Assembly (NCBI GenBank): GCA_963844845.1
Contig: CAWJPW010000011.1
Location: 124,001 to 188,000 of the forward strand
Length of the DNA stretch: 64,000 nucleotides
Origin: CAWJPW01 sp963844845
Lineage (GTDB): Bacteria > Acidobacteriota > Thermoanaerobaculia > Thermoanaerobaculales > Sulfomarinibacteraceae
Reading direction: 5' to 3'
Part shown: in pieces, positions 17,234 to 26,029 of the stretch
Layout: the number at the start of each line of letters is the position of its first letter
Numbering within the stretch: the stretch's first letter is position 1
Position numbers and translations under genes: made by a program
The notes under the pieces: model-generated
The model's input: only the letters and a program-made list of their open reading frames with translations
Told to the model about the DNA's origin: nothing
Databases searched by the model: none

Positions 17234-18336
17234 CCAGGCCGTCTTCGACCTACGGGCCGGCGGCGGGTCTCCGCCGCCGGCCGTCGTTTTTCGCGGCGGG
17301 AATCGCTCTGCTGCTGGCCACCGGCTGTGCCCGCCCCGCCCCCGTCGACAGCCAGGCCGTGCGCCGTTCTGTCCGGGCGGCGCTCGCCGTGGTCCAGCCC
17401 CACGACCAGGCCGCCGCGCGCGCCATCGAGATCGCCCTGAGCGAGGCCGAGGCGGCCGGCTCAGCTGCTCAGGCCGCTCCATTCTGGCGGCGGGCCGACG
17501 GCAGCACCCAGGCCGCCTGGCTACGGGTGGCGGTACTTGCCTCCCGTGCAGTAGCCGAGGTACGCCGCCAGCAGGTGACGGCCGACGCCGTGTGGGCGAC
17601 GACGGCGATGGAGGCGGAGCGGGCCGTGGCCAGCGCTCGGCAGCGCATGGAGACCCCCGGTATGGGACGGGCCGAAGCCCGCTCCTTGAGCCTGGCTCAG
17701 GTGCGGCTCGATCAGGCCCATCACCTGGCCGCGGCCGGCGAGCTCGATCGCGCCACCGCCGCCGCCCGCGAGGCGATGGACTACGCCGCCGGCCCCGAGG
17801 CCCAGTGGGCGGCGCTCCATGCCCGTTTCCACGAGCCCCGCCTGGTGCGCAGGTGGCGCCAGGAGGCGGAGGAGACCATCGCACGCTCGCGCCGCACCGG
17901 CGAGGCGGCCATCGTGGTGGACAAGCTCAGCCGCAGCCTCCGGCTGTACCGCGGCGGACTCCTCGCGCATACCTATCAAGCGGAGCTGGGGACCAACGGG
18001 CTACGGCCCAAGCGCTACTCGGGCGACCAGGCGACGCCGGAGGGCTTCTACCACGTCACCGAGAAGAAGAAGGGCCGCCAGACGAAGTACTACAAGGCGC
18101 TGTTGCTTGACTACCCCAACCGCCCGGACCGCGAACGCTTCCGTTCCGGGCAACGCAATGGCACCATACCTGCGGGGGCCAGCGTGGGAGGCTTGATCGA
18201 AATCCACGGCGAGGGGGGCAACGGCCGGGACTGGACCGACGGCTGCATCGCCCTTGACAACAACGATATGGACTCGCTCTTCAGGAGCGTGCGGGTGGGC
18301 ACGCCGGTGACCATCGTGGGAGCGCTCGAGCCATGA
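17227..18336 (+). CDS. L,D-transpeptidase lipoprotein (YkuD family)
   Basis: The 369-residue protein starts at GTG 17227, overlapping the end of the lipoprotein gene. A signal peptide ends in the lipobox LLATGC. A helical stalk rich in Ala, Arg and Glu covers residues 40-215. The YkuD domain follows (about 225-366), with VDKLSRSLRLYRGG, HGEGGNG and DWTDGCIALDN (catalytic Cys340). These enzymes cross-link peptidoglycan or attach proteins to it through meso-diaminopimelate. A strong terminator-like hairpin lies inside the signal-peptide codons. No in-frame start exists between that hairpin and the lipobox, so the GTG start seems required. Confidence 0.87.
   Translation: MLTRPSSTYGPAAGLRRRPSFFAAGIALLLATGCARPAPVDSQAVRRSVRAALAVVQPHDQAAARAIEIALSEAEAAGSAAQAAPFWRRADGSTQAAWLRVAVLASRAVAEVRRQQVTADAVWATTAMEAERAVASARQRMETPGMGRAEARSLSLAQVRLDQAHHLAAAGELDRATAAAREAMDYAAGPEAQWAALHARFHEPRLVRRWRQEAEETIARSRRTGEAAIVVDKLSRSLRLYRGGLLAHTYQAELGTNGLRPKRYSGDQATPEGFYHVTEKKKGRQTKYYKALLLDYPNRPDRERFRSGQRNGTIPAGASVGGLIEIHGEGGNGRDWTDGCIALDNNDMDSLFRSVRVGTPVTIVGALEP
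17255..17291 (+). terminator. Terminator/attenuator hairpin inside the L,D-transpeptidase signal-peptide codons
   Basis: A perfect 12-bp GC stem GGCCGGCGGCGG (17255-17266) with loop GTCT and its complement (17271-17282) is followed by GTCG and five Ts (17287-17291). It has the form of an intrinsic terminator placed 21 bases after the lipoprotein stop. It also lies inside the next gene, so it could limit downstream transcription unless ribosomes cover it. Confidence 0.7.
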
Positions 18337-19004
18337 GCCTCGGCCCGGTACCGGCTCCGCCCGACCTCACGTCAGCGCGCCCTCGCCATCCACGACCGCT
18401 GTGGCCGATGGTGGCGCTGGTGGTGTCCGCGCTGGCTGCAGGCCTGGTGCTGGGTGCCGGCATGGCGGGCCGCGCCTACGCGGCGCACTCGCTGGCTCTC
18501 GCTCCGCCCGACGCGGTCGGCGGCGCCAAGGCGGCCGCCAGGCGCCTCGCGTCGCTCCACCCCAGGGGCCGCTTCATTGTCGTAGACAGCTACCACAACA
18601 GGTTGCGTCTGTACCACGGCGGCAAGCTGGAGCGGGAGGCGGTGTGTTCCACCGGAACCGGCCGCGTGCTGCGCGACCCCCGCAGCGACCGCAAGTGGGT
18701 GTTCGAGACGCCCGTGGGCGAGCGCCGGATCCTGCGCAAGGTGCGGAACCCGGTATGGGCCAAGCCTGACTGGGCGTTCATCGAGGAGGGCTTTCTGCCT
18801 CCCAAGGACCCGAGCGAGCGCTTCGACAGCTTCTCCCTCGGCGACTACGCCCTGTACATGGCGAACGGTTACATCATCCACGGCACGATCTTCCAGACCC
18901 TGTTGGGCCGGCCGGCGACACACGGCTGCGTACGGCTCGGCGATGAGGACCTCGAGTATGTCTATCACCGGGCGCCGGTTGGTACTCGCGTTTTTCTGTA
19001 CTAG
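18333..19004 (+). CDS. L,D-transpeptidase (YkuD family), second copy
   Basis: The 223-residue protein begins at an ATGA overlap with the preceding L,D-transpeptidase. One N-terminal membrane segment (WPMVALVVSALAAGLVLGAGMA) anchors or exports it. The YkuD domain shows VVDSYHNRLRLYHGGKLE, NGYIIHGT, and RPATHGCVRLGDEDLEYV with catalytic Cys199. It differs from its neighbour in lacking a stalk and a lipobox. Two such enzymes side by side suggest division of labour in peptidoglycan cross-linking. Confidence 0.9.
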   Translation: MSLGPVPAPPDLTSARPRHPRPLWPMVALVVSALAAGLVLGAGMAGRAYAAHSLALAPPDAVGGAKAAARRLASLHPRGRFIVVDSYHNRLRLYHGGKLEREAVCSTGTGRVLRDPRSDRKWVFETPVGERRILRKVRNPVWAKPDWAFIEEGFLPPKDPSERFDSFSLGDYALYMANGYIIHGTIFQTLLGRPATHGCVRLGDEDLEYVYHRAPVGTRVFLY

Positions 19005-19662
19005 TGCGCTCGCCGCCACCCTGCCGGTATCGGGAGCCGACGCGCTGTCACCGACGACCGCGAGCCTCGACGCCGAGGTGGCTCTGGCGCGGCGGCCGGG
19101 CGTGTACCTGGTGATCGACCCGTGCTCCATGCAGCTCGACGTCAAGGCCCGCGGCTTTCTCCTCGAGTCGCTCCCGTTGCGCGACGTCCAGGTGCTGACC
19201 TTCCGGCCGCTCATCGGCGAGGGCGGAGCCGCCGCCGAGCTCCAGCTGCCCGCCACTCTCAAGGTGGCGGAGGGACCGCCATGGCCGGAGCGCGGTATCG
19301 AGGCGCCGGCGACCCTGAGGCCGTACACCGGCGACGAGAGCGCGCCAACTTCGCCTCCAGGCACGACGCCCACGCCGATTCCCACCGCGACGCCACTGCC
19401 ACTGGCCCCGGTGCGCTACACCGTGGGCATGGAGGACGGCTGGAGGCTCGAGGTGGCTCCAACCATCGCGGCCCGCAACCCGCTTCGGCGCTTCGCCACG
19501 GCGGTGGCTGACAGCTGGCACCGGCTTCACCACACGAGGATCGAGCACCCCCCCTCTCTTGCCGTGGCCGTCGACCCGGAGGCCGCCCGCGAGATCTTCC
19601 ACCTCTTTCAGCCGGGGATCCGGGTACTCGTCATGCAGTGCACCCAGCCGGAGCAGCCGTGA
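18958..19662 (+). CDS. Secreted protein of unknown function in the L,D-transpeptidase operon
   Basis: The 234-residue protein starts at ATG 18958 within the end of the preceding gene (47-base overlap). An upstream ATG at 18943 is possible. It has a signal peptide (RRLVLAFFCTSALAATLPVSGADA), a domain with GVYLVIDPCSMQLDVKARG, a Pro/Thr linker (TSPPGTTPTPIPTATPLPLAP) and a C-terminal part ending FQPGIRVLVMQCTQPEQP. No family is recognised. Tight coupling to the transpeptidases suggests an envelope partner. Confidence 0.7.
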   Translation: MSITGRRLVLAFFCTSALAATLPVSGADALSPTTASLDAEVALARRPGVYLVIDPCSMQLDVKARGFLLESLPLRDVQVLTFRPLIGEGGAAAELQLPATLKVAEGPPWPERGIEAPATLRPYTGDESAPTSPPGTTPTPIPTATPLPLAPVRYTVGMEDGWRLEVAPTIAARNPLRRFATAVADSWHRLHHTRIEHPPSLAVAVDPEAAREIFHLFQPGIRVLVMQCTQPEQP

Positions 19663-19710
19663 GTCGAGGAACGCCATGAGCCAGCTGTCCGGCCGGGCAA
19701 CGGGTTGACC

Positions 19711-20814
19711 GTGGCAGACCCGCGGGGGCTGCGCCGCACGGTGACGCTGGCGCCTCTCACGACTCTCGAGCTGGGTGGCCCCGCCAAGGCGTTCGTCGAG
19801 GTCACGTCGGTGGCACAGCTCCGCGACGCGCTGCGATGGGCACACGAGCACGGCCTCGATACCGCGGTGCTGGGTGGCGGGTCGAACCTTGTGGTCGCCG
19901 ACGAAGGCTTCAACGGCTTGGTGATCCGCCCCCTCCTCCGGGGGTTGGAGCTCGTCCCCGGCGCCGACGACGTGGTCCTCCGGGCGGCGGCGGGAGAAAC
20001 CTGGGATGACGTCGTGTCCTCTGCAGTCGCCCAAGGCCTGGCGGGAGTCGAGTGCCTGTCCGGGATACCCGGCCTCACCGGCGCCGCCCCGATTCAGAAC
20101 GTCGGCGCCTATGGCCAGGAGGTGGCCGACACGATCATCGAGGTGCGGGTCCTGGATCGCATGACTCTCGAGGAGCACCGTCTCGGGCCTGCCCAGTGTG
20201 GGTTCGCCTACCGTGAGAGCCGACTGCGCCGCGATCCCGACCGCTTCGTGGTGCTCGAGGTGGCGTTCCAGCTGCATCCCGGCGGCGTGCCGAACCTGCG
20301 CTACGCCGAGCTCGTCCGACGGCTTGCGCCGCGCGGCGCACCGCCGGACCTCGCCGAGGTCCGCACCGCGGTGCTCGAGCTCCGCCGCAGCAAGTCCATG
20401 GTGATCGCCGCTGACGACCCCAACCGCCGCAGCGCGGGCTCATTCTTCGTCAACCCCGTGGTCGACGCCGACCGTGCGCACGAGGTGGCACGGCGGGCCC
20501 TCGCGGCCGGGGTCGTCGCCCGAACCGAAGAGCTTCCCAGCTTCCCTGCGGGACCCGGCCAGATCAAACTTTCTGCGGCCTGGCTGGTGGAGCATGCCGG
20601 GTTCCCCCGCGGCTTCCGCCGCGGCCCCGTCGGCCTCTCGTCGCGGCACGCCCTGGCGCTGGTGCACCACGGCGGCGGGCGAACTGCCGATCTCGTCGCC
20701 CTCGCCCGCGACATCAGGAGTGCGGTGCGCGAGCGCTTTGGCGTCATCCTGCGGCCCGAGCCGGTCTTTCTCGGCTTTGCCGGCAAGGACGACCTCGGGC
20801 TCTCGGGAGGGTGA
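19711..20814 (+). CDS. murB: UDP-N-acetylenolpyruvoylglucosamine reductase
   Basis: The 367-residue protein has the FAD-binding motifs VLGGGSNLVV and GIPGLTGAAPIQNVGAYGQEV, the substrate Arg in FAYRESRLR, the catalytic Ser in RSAGSFFVNPVV and the C-terminal Glu in RPEPVFLG. It is an E. coli-type (type I) MurB. The enzyme reduces the enolpyruvyl group to make UDP-MurNAc for peptidoglycan. The start is uncertain between TTG 19705 and GTG 19711, neither with a strong binding site. The location after two peptidoglycan-linking enzymes fits a cell-wall operon. Confidence 0.93.
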   Translation: MADPRGLRRTVTLAPLTTLELGGPAKAFVEVTSVAQLRDALRWAHEHGLDTAVLGGGSNLVVADEGFNGLVIRPLLRGLELVPGADDVVLRAAAGETWDDVVSSAVAQGLAGVECLSGIPGLTGAAPIQNVGAYGQEVADTIIEVRVLDRMTLEEHRLGPAQCGFAYRESRLRRDPDRFVVLEVAFQLHPGGVPNLRYAELVRRLAPRGAPPDLAEVRTAVLELRRSKSMVIAADDPNRRSAGSFFVNPVVDADRAHEVARRALAAGVVARTEELPSFPAGPGQIKLSAAWLVEHAGFPRGFRRGPVGLSSRHALALVHHGGGRTADLVALARDIRSAVRERFGVILRPEPVFLGFAGKDDLGLSGG

Positions 20815-20866
20815 CGAGCCGCATCGCTACGCAGCCATCACGACGGAATCCGCCTCGCTACCCGTA

Positions 20867-20872
20867 TATAAT
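20867..20872 (+). promoter_or_regulatory. -10 element of the GGDEF/EAL gene
   Basis: A consensus TATAAT lies at 20867-20872 in a short AT-rich patch. The -35 region is not recognisable. A transcript starting near 20879 would exclude the long in-frame start at 20811 and supports GTG 20967 as the start codon. Confidence 0.5.
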
Positions 20873-20966
20873 CACGCGAGAGCAGACTTTCGAACAAAGC
20901 CGGGGTTCGCCGCACGCGCCTCGCGTTCTTGGTTCCGGCGTCTGCTTCGGGGAGGATGCTCAGAGC

Positions 20967-23900
20967 GTGCCGCGCCCGGCCGATGTGCCCGCACCGTTGC
21001 CCTCGGACGAGGGTTGGTTCCGGACTCTGGCGGAGACCGTCTCAGCAGCGCTCTTCCTCTACCAGAAGGGGCGCTTTCTCTACGTCAACCCGGCCTGCGC
21101 CGCACTCACCGGCTACTCCGAGACCGAGCTGCTGGAGATGGGGCCCGAGGAGCTGATTCAGCCCGCCGACTGGGAGCGCGCGACTCGCGAGGAGCAGCGG
21201 CGGCGCCAGAGCCCCGGTCCCCACGATCCATTCGAGATCCGCGTCATCCACCGCGACGGACACGAGCGTTGGGCCGCAGTGTCCACCGGCTGGCTCGACC
21301 TCGGCGGCCGCCGCCTCGGTCTCGGCACCGGCGTCGACGTCACTCCTCGGCGCATGGCCGAGGAAGCCCTTCGTCGCCGCGTTGAGCTGGAGACAGCGCT
21401 CTCGGCACTCGCGCACCAGTTCATCCGGGTTGCCCCGGAAGCGCTCCCCCAGTGCTTCGACGATGCGCTCGAGGAGCTCGGCCTCCTGGCGGACGTGGAA
21501 CGGGTCCACCTCCATCTCTTCGCCGATGATGGCCGCACGGTGATCGAGACCCGCGACTGGTGCGCCGAAGGCATCGCCACCGAGGCCACCGCACCGCCCC
21601 CGGTGGATCTGGCTCAGCTGCCCTGGGTCGCAGAGATCCTGGAGGCCGGCGAACCCGTGGTGGTTCCCGCGGTGTCGAAGCTGGGGGCCGAGGCCGCGGC
21701 GGAGCGCACGCTCTTCTCCGCCCAGCGCGTAAAGGCGATGGTGTGCGTTCCCGTGCAGGCGTCGGGCCAGCTGCTCGCTGTGCTCGGCTTTGACGCCATC
21801 AACGCAGAGCGAAGCTGGCAGGAAGAGGATGTCCAGGTGCTGCGCCTGGCCGCCGAGATCTTCGCCTCGGCGCTGGAGCGCCAACGTGCCGACATGGCCG
21901 CGCGGCGCGGCCGCGAGTGGCTCCAGCTCGCCCAGCGCGCCGGCCGTTCCATCGCCTGGGAGTGGACCCCCTCCGACGACCGTATCCAGATGTCAACCTT
22001 CGCCGCCGAGGTCTTCGGCTACCCGGCCGAGCGCCTCCCCACCACCGGTCGCGAGCTGGTCACGGTGATCCCGAACGAGGATCGCACCGAGATCGCGGAC
22101 ACGCTGCGAGAGGCCCTGCGTCTGGGATCGCCCTTCACCATCGAGCACCGGCTAGGCCTGCCTGACGGCAACACCCGCTGGATGGTAGTCCGAGGTCAGG
22201 CGCTGCGTGGACCGGGCGGCCGTGTCGCCCGCGTCATCGGAGTGTCCGCCGACATCACCAGCCGCAAGCACGCCGAGGAGGCACTGCTGGCCGAGAAGGA
22301 GCATGCCCAGGTGACCCTCGCCTCCATCGGCGACGGCGTCATCCGCACCGACCGGCAGGGCGCCGTCGACTACCTCAACCCCAGTGCCGAGAAGCTCACT
22401 GGTTTCAGCCTCGCAGAGGCTGCAGGCCGGCCCTTGACCGCGATCTACCAGGTGCTGGACGAGGCCAACCGGAGCCCTCGCCGGGACGCCGTGGGCGAGT
22501 GTCTGGTCAGCGGCCAGATCGTCACCGCCGCCGAGCGCGGCCTCCTCATCCGCCGCGACGGGGCCGAGTGCTCCATCCGCGAGTCGGCCGCACCGGTTCG
22601 CGACCGTAGCGGGACCATCGTTGGGGCTGTGTTGGTGTTCCAGGACATCAGCGAGCTGCGCGGGCTCGAGCGCGAGATGGCATACCTCGCCAGCCACGAC
22701 CCCCTCACCGGGCTCTTCAACCGCCACGTCTTCGAACGCCAGCTGGGGAAGGCCCTGGAGGCTACCCACAGCACCAGCCGCCGCCACGTGCTGTGCTTCC
22801 TCGACCTCGACGAGTTCAAGGTCGTCAACGACACCTGCGGCCACGTCGCCGGAGACGAGCTTCTGCGCCAGCTCGGCGCCCTGCTGTCCGGCATCGTTCG
22901 CGAGGGCGACGTGCTGGCCCGGCTTGGCGGCGACGAGTTCGGAGTGCTGCTCAAGGACTGCTCCCGGCACCACGGCCGCCGCATCGCGAGCAAGATCCTC
23001 GAGGCGATCCGCGGGTTCCGACTTACATGGGAGGGCCGCACCTTCGAGGTGGGCGCAAGCATCGGCGTGGTGCCCATCACCGACTCCGCACGCGACCTCT
23101 CACAGCTCATGAGCGCCGCCGACACCGCGTGCTACGTGGCCAAGGACCGCGGCCGCAACCAGGTCCACCTGTGGCAGCCGACCGATACCGAGGCGACCCA
23201 CCGACACACCGAGCTGCAGTGGGCCGAGCGGCTGAACCAGGCCTTGGAAGAAGGACACTTCCGCCTTTGGGAGCAGGAGGTCCGGCCGCTCCAGCCCAAC
23301 CGGGCTCCACTCGTGGAGCTGCTCCTGCGGCTCGACGACGGGGACGGCACGGTGATTCCGGCCAGCCAGTTCCTGCCGGCCGCCGAGCGGCATCAGCTGA
23401 TGCCAGCCATCGACCGCTGGGTCATCGACACCGCGCTGGCGGCCATTGCGGAGGATCCGCGCACCCACCTCCGTTTCTCCATCAACCTCTCGGCACAGAC
23501 CCTCGACGACCCCGCCTTCCTGGAGTACGTGCACGAGCGGCTGGGCTCCTGCGGTGTGGATCCGGCGAGGGTGTGCTTCGAGATCACCGAGACCAAAGCA
23601 ACCAGCCAACACGACCGTGTCCGCCAGGTGACCCAGGCGCTCCACGACGACGGCTGCAGCTTCGCTGTGGATGACTTCGGCGCCGCGCTCAGCTCGTTCA
23701 CCTTGCTGCAGAGCCTGCCGGTGGAGTTCGTCAAGATCGACGCCGGCCTGGTTGGGCCCCTGGCCTACGACGCGGTGCGCCGCGAGATGGTCGCGGCGGT
23801 GCACCGCGTGGCGCGGCTGCTGGGGATCTGGACCATCGGCAAGGCGGTGGAGAGCTCTGCGGTCCTGGAAGAGCTCAGGGAGCTGGGAGTGGACTACGCC

Positions 23901-23972
23901 CAGGGTCACTGGGTGGCAATGCCCCGCCCCATGGGCCCGGCCGTCGAGGACGAGCCCGACGGCGCAGTCTGA
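20967..23972 (+). CDS. PAS-GAF-PAS-PAS-GGDEF-EAL c-di-GMP enzyme
   Basis: The protein is 1001 residues from GTG 20967 (GGGGAGGA ten bases upstream). In order it has PAS (15-130), GAF (155-305), PAS (313-434), PAS (445-565), GGDEF (571-735) and EAL (750-988). The cyclase signature LARLGGDEFGVLL (about 654) is intact. The phosphodiesterase part keeps ELLLR, INLSAQ, CFEITETKA, DDFG, VKID and the final Q of YAQGHW, although IAEGVE is IGKAVE. It could make and degrade c-di-GMP in response to signals bound by the sensor domains. It has no membrane helix, so it is cytosolic. Confidence 0.9.
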   Translation: MPRPADVPAPLPSDEGWFRTLAETVSAALFLYQKGRFLYVNPACAALTGYSETELLEMGPEELIQPADWERATREEQRRRQSPGPHDPFEIRVIHRDGHERWAAVSTGWLDLGGRRLGLGTGVDVTPRRMAEEALRRRVELETALSALAHQFIRVAPEALPQCFDDALEELGLLADVERVHLHLFADDGRTVIETRDWCAEGIATEATAPPPVDLAQLPWVAEILEAGEPVVVPAVSKLGAEAAAERTLFSAQRVKAMVCVPVQASGQLLAVLGFDAINAERSWQEEDVQVLRLAAEIFASALERQRADMAARRGREWLQLAQRAGRSIAWEWTPSDDRIQMSTFAAEVFGYPAERLPTTGRELVTVIPNEDRTEIADTLREALRLGSPFTIEHRLGLPDGNTRWMVVRGQALRGPGGRVARVIGVSADITSRKHAEEALLAEKEHAQVTLASIGDGVIRTDRQGAVDYLNPSAEKLTGFSLAEAAGRPLTAIYQVLDEANRSPRRDAVGECLVSGQIVTAAERGLLIRRDGAECSIRESAAPVRDRSGTIVGAVLVFQDISELRGLEREMAYLASHDPLTGLFNRHVFERQLGKALEATHSTSRRHVLCFLDLDEFKVVNDTCGHVAGDELLRQLGALLSGIVREGDVLARLGGDEFGVLLKDCSRHHGRRIASKILEAIRGFRLTWEGRTFEVGASIGVVPITDSARDLSQLMSAADTACYVAKDRGRNQVHLWQPTDTEATHRHTELQWAERLNQALEEGHFRLWEQEVRPLQPNRAPLVELLLRLDDGDGTVIPASQFLPAAERHQLMPAIDRWVIDTALAAIAEDPRTHLRFSINLSAQTLDDPAFLEYVHERLGSCGVDPARVCFEITETKATSQHDRVRQVTQALHDDGCSFAVDDFGAALSSFTLLQSLPVEFVKIDAGLVGPLAYDAVRREMVAAVHRVARLLGIWTIGKAVESSAVLEELRELGVDYAQGHWVAMPRPMGPAVEDEPDGAV

Positions 23973-24089
23973 GCCCACGTCCGGCCGCCGACGCACCGGA
24001 CATCGACGCCTTCCTCGGGTGAACGCGCGGGGATGCGACCCTCCCGGCAAATTACGAGGGGTTGAGTATCAAGCAAAAACGGTACCGTG

Positions 24090-24117
24090 CTGACATAACG
24101 AGCACTCCTGGTAGCAT
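24090..24117 (+). promoter_or_regulatory. Predicted promoter of the PAS-GGDEF gene
   Basis: CTGACA (24090-24095) and TAGCAT (24112-24117) lie 16 bases apart. The expected start of transcription falls at about the GTG codon at 24124, so the message may be leaderless or nearly so. Confidence 0.35.
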
Positions 24118-24123
24118 GAGGCG

Positions 24124-25041
24124 GTGACGGACGATCGCTTCCATCGCCGGCTGCTGGACCAGCTCTCAGAGTGCGTGTACATGGTCGACAGCGAACGCCG
24201 CATCACCTTCTGGAACCGGGCGGCGGAGGAGCTCACCGGCTACGCGGCCAAGGACGTCGTGGGGACCCTGTGCCCCCAGGGCGTGCTTCGCCACGTCGAT
24301 GCCGACGGAGAGCCCCTGTGCGGCGACCGCTGCCCTCTCCTCGCCACCATGACCGACGGCACACGCCAGGAAGCCGAGGTCTTCCTGCACCACGCCGAGG
24401 GGCACCGCGTGCCGGTGTCGGTAGCGGCAAGCCCGGTGTACGACGAGGCCGGGAGCATCATCGGAGCCGTGGAGAGCTTCCGCGACAACACACCGAGCCA
24501 GGAGATCCTCGAGCGTGTGCGCGAGCTCGAGGGGATGGCCTACATCGACTCCCTCACCGGGCTCGGCAACCGTCGCTGCACCGTCTCGGTACTCGAGGGG
24601 CGGCTCGACGAGCTCTCGAGGTACGGCTGGCGGTTCGGCGTTCTCTTCATCGACGTCGACGACTTCCGAGACTTCAACAACCAGTGGGGCCACACAGTGG
24701 GCGACCACGCCCTGGTGCTCGTCGGCCGCAGCCTCCTGGGGAGCCTGCGGCAGTCCGACTTCGCCGGCCGTTGGGGGGGCGACGAGCTCCTGGCGGTGAT
24801 CGGCAACGTCGACCGCACGGGGCTGGAGCGGGCGGCCAAACGCTTCCTGGCGCTGCTTGCCACCTCGACGCTCACGGCGGGGGGCGAGACGATTCCGCTC
24901 ACCGTGTCCATCGGCGCCGCCCTGGCCGAGCCCGGCGACACCGTCGAGGGGCTGATCCAGGTCGCCGATCAGCTCATGTACTGCAGCAAGGCGGCCGGCT
25001 GCAATCGCGTCACGGTGGGCCTACCGCGCGTCGCCGAGTAG
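24124..25041 (+). CDS. PAS-GGDEF diguanylate cyclase (GGDEL variant)
   Basis: The 305-residue protein has an N-terminal PAS domain (10-130) with a Cys cluster at residues 50, 66 and 70 (TLCPQG, PLCGDRCPL), a motif often seen in PAS-type diguanylate cyclases and perhaps redox or metal sensing. The GGDEF domain (140-300) has DSLTGLGNRR, FIDVDDFRDFN and the active-site motif GRWGGDELLAVI. Leu replaces Phe, a change tolerated in known cyclases. It follows the GGDEF/EAL gene but has its own promoter-like sequence. Confidence 0.88.
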   Translation: MTDDRFHRRLLDQLSECVYMVDSERRITFWNRAAEELTGYAAKDVVGTLCPQGVLRHVDADGEPLCGDRCPLLATMTDGTRQEAEVFLHHAEGHRVPVSVAASPVYDEAGSIIGAVESFRDNTPSQEILERVRELEGMAYIDSLTGLGNRRCTVSVLEGRLDELSRYGWRFGVLFIDVDDFRDFNNQWGHTVGDHALVLVGRSLLGSLRQSDFAGRWGGDELLAVIGNVDRTGLERAAKRFLALLATSTLTAGGETIPLTVSIGAALAEPGDTVEGLIQVADQLMYCSKAAGCNRVTVGLPRVAE

Positions 25042-25149
25042 CCCCTGACCACGCGCGAGGCGGGGCCAGCCTCCTCTCAGCGGCCGGCATGGGCGGGATC
25101 TCAGGAGCCACCGCTGAGTGCGGTGCATCGCCGGCTGCACTGGGCTCTT

Positions 25150-25245
25150 TGGTGTCCTATTCGGAAAATCCCAATGGACTATTCGCTTGTAATCGCGGCC
25201 CCTGGCTGCGCGAACAGCACATCGGACTTCCCAAACAGGACACTA
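25150..25245 (-). repeat. Family-1 interspersed repeat, copy C (internally deleted)
   Basis: Both ends are well preserved (GTGTCCTATTCGGAAAATCC at the left, CCCAAACAGGACACTA at the right), but about 70 bases including the central hairpin are gone. On the minus strand the terminal TAG is the stop codon of the LON-domain gene. Confidence 0.85.
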
Positions 25246-25923
25246 GTTGAAGGACGGCTCGCCGCCGTCGGCGTACACGCGCGCGGAGAGGGCGGCGCTA
25301 ACAGTGAGACAGCGCGAGGCGCGCGACGCCATCTCCAGCAGGTCCTGCTTGGCCACGCAGTCGAGCTCAAGGGCGCGCGCGACGAGAGCGATGACGCCGT
25401 CAGCATCGGCCCCGGAGAGGAGCTCGGCGACCTCCCGCCGCTCCTCGGAGTCGCCGCCCAGCAGCAGGGGCAACGCAGCCTCCAGCTCGCGGCCCAGAGT
25501 CCCTGCGCCCGTCAGCCTCGCGGGTTCGTCATGGGGCTGGCCTACGGTACGGACGCGGCGGAAGCCCTCTTCGCGGCTGACGTCTCCGCTCAGCAGCACA
25601 CCCTCCTCACCATCGAGCCAGACAAAGTAGGTGCCGTCAGGCAGTGCCTCGGCGCGGCTGATGTGGGCAGTGCAGGCGACTCGCTCCACCGCAGGGTGCT
25701 CGGGTGGGTCGACGAGGTGCTCCGGCCGGATGGTGGAGACCACCAGGCGCCGATCCAGGGCGAGCGACGCGCGAACGAGGGCGCAGTAGCGCGGAGCGAA
25801 CACGTGCAGCTCCAACTCCTCCCCGGGCAGCAGCACCATGTGGGGAAGCGGCAGCAGCGGCAACAGCTCGCAACCACCGTCATGACAGGGGTCGTGGAAG
25901 GCGAGAATGGCATTATCGCTCAT
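25243..25923 (-). CDS. LON substrate-binding-domain-like protein
   Basis: The 226-residue protein starts at ATG 25923, six bases after AGAAGGA. Residues 18-45 (LLPLLPLPHMVLLPGEELELHVFAPRY) match the start of the LON N-terminal substrate-binding domain. The rest follows that fold loosely, with a helical C-terminus (LELDCVAKQDLLEMASRASRCL). There is no ATPase or protease domain, as in stand-alone LON-domain proteins. The stop codon TAG comes from the end of repeat copy C, so the original C-terminus may have been slightly different. Confidence 0.7.
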   Translation of the reverse strand: MSDNAILAFHDPCHDGGCELLPLLPLPHMVLLPGEELELHVFAPRYCALVRASLALDRRLVVSTIRPEHLVDPPEHPAVERVACTAHISRAEALPDGTYFVWLDGEEGVLLSGDVSREEGFRRVRTVGQPHDEPARLTGAGTLGRELEAALPLLLGGDSEERREVAELLSGADADGVIALVARALELDCVAKQDLLEMASRASRCLTVSAALSARVYADGGEPSFN

Positions 25924-26029
25924 AGGTATCCTTCTCACATTCCACAACGGAGAGGACACCTCGGCGATTTCCGCAGCGGCGGATCCGCTCTAGCCTTCGG
26001 ACCTCGGGAAACCGACTCGGGAGCTGGGG

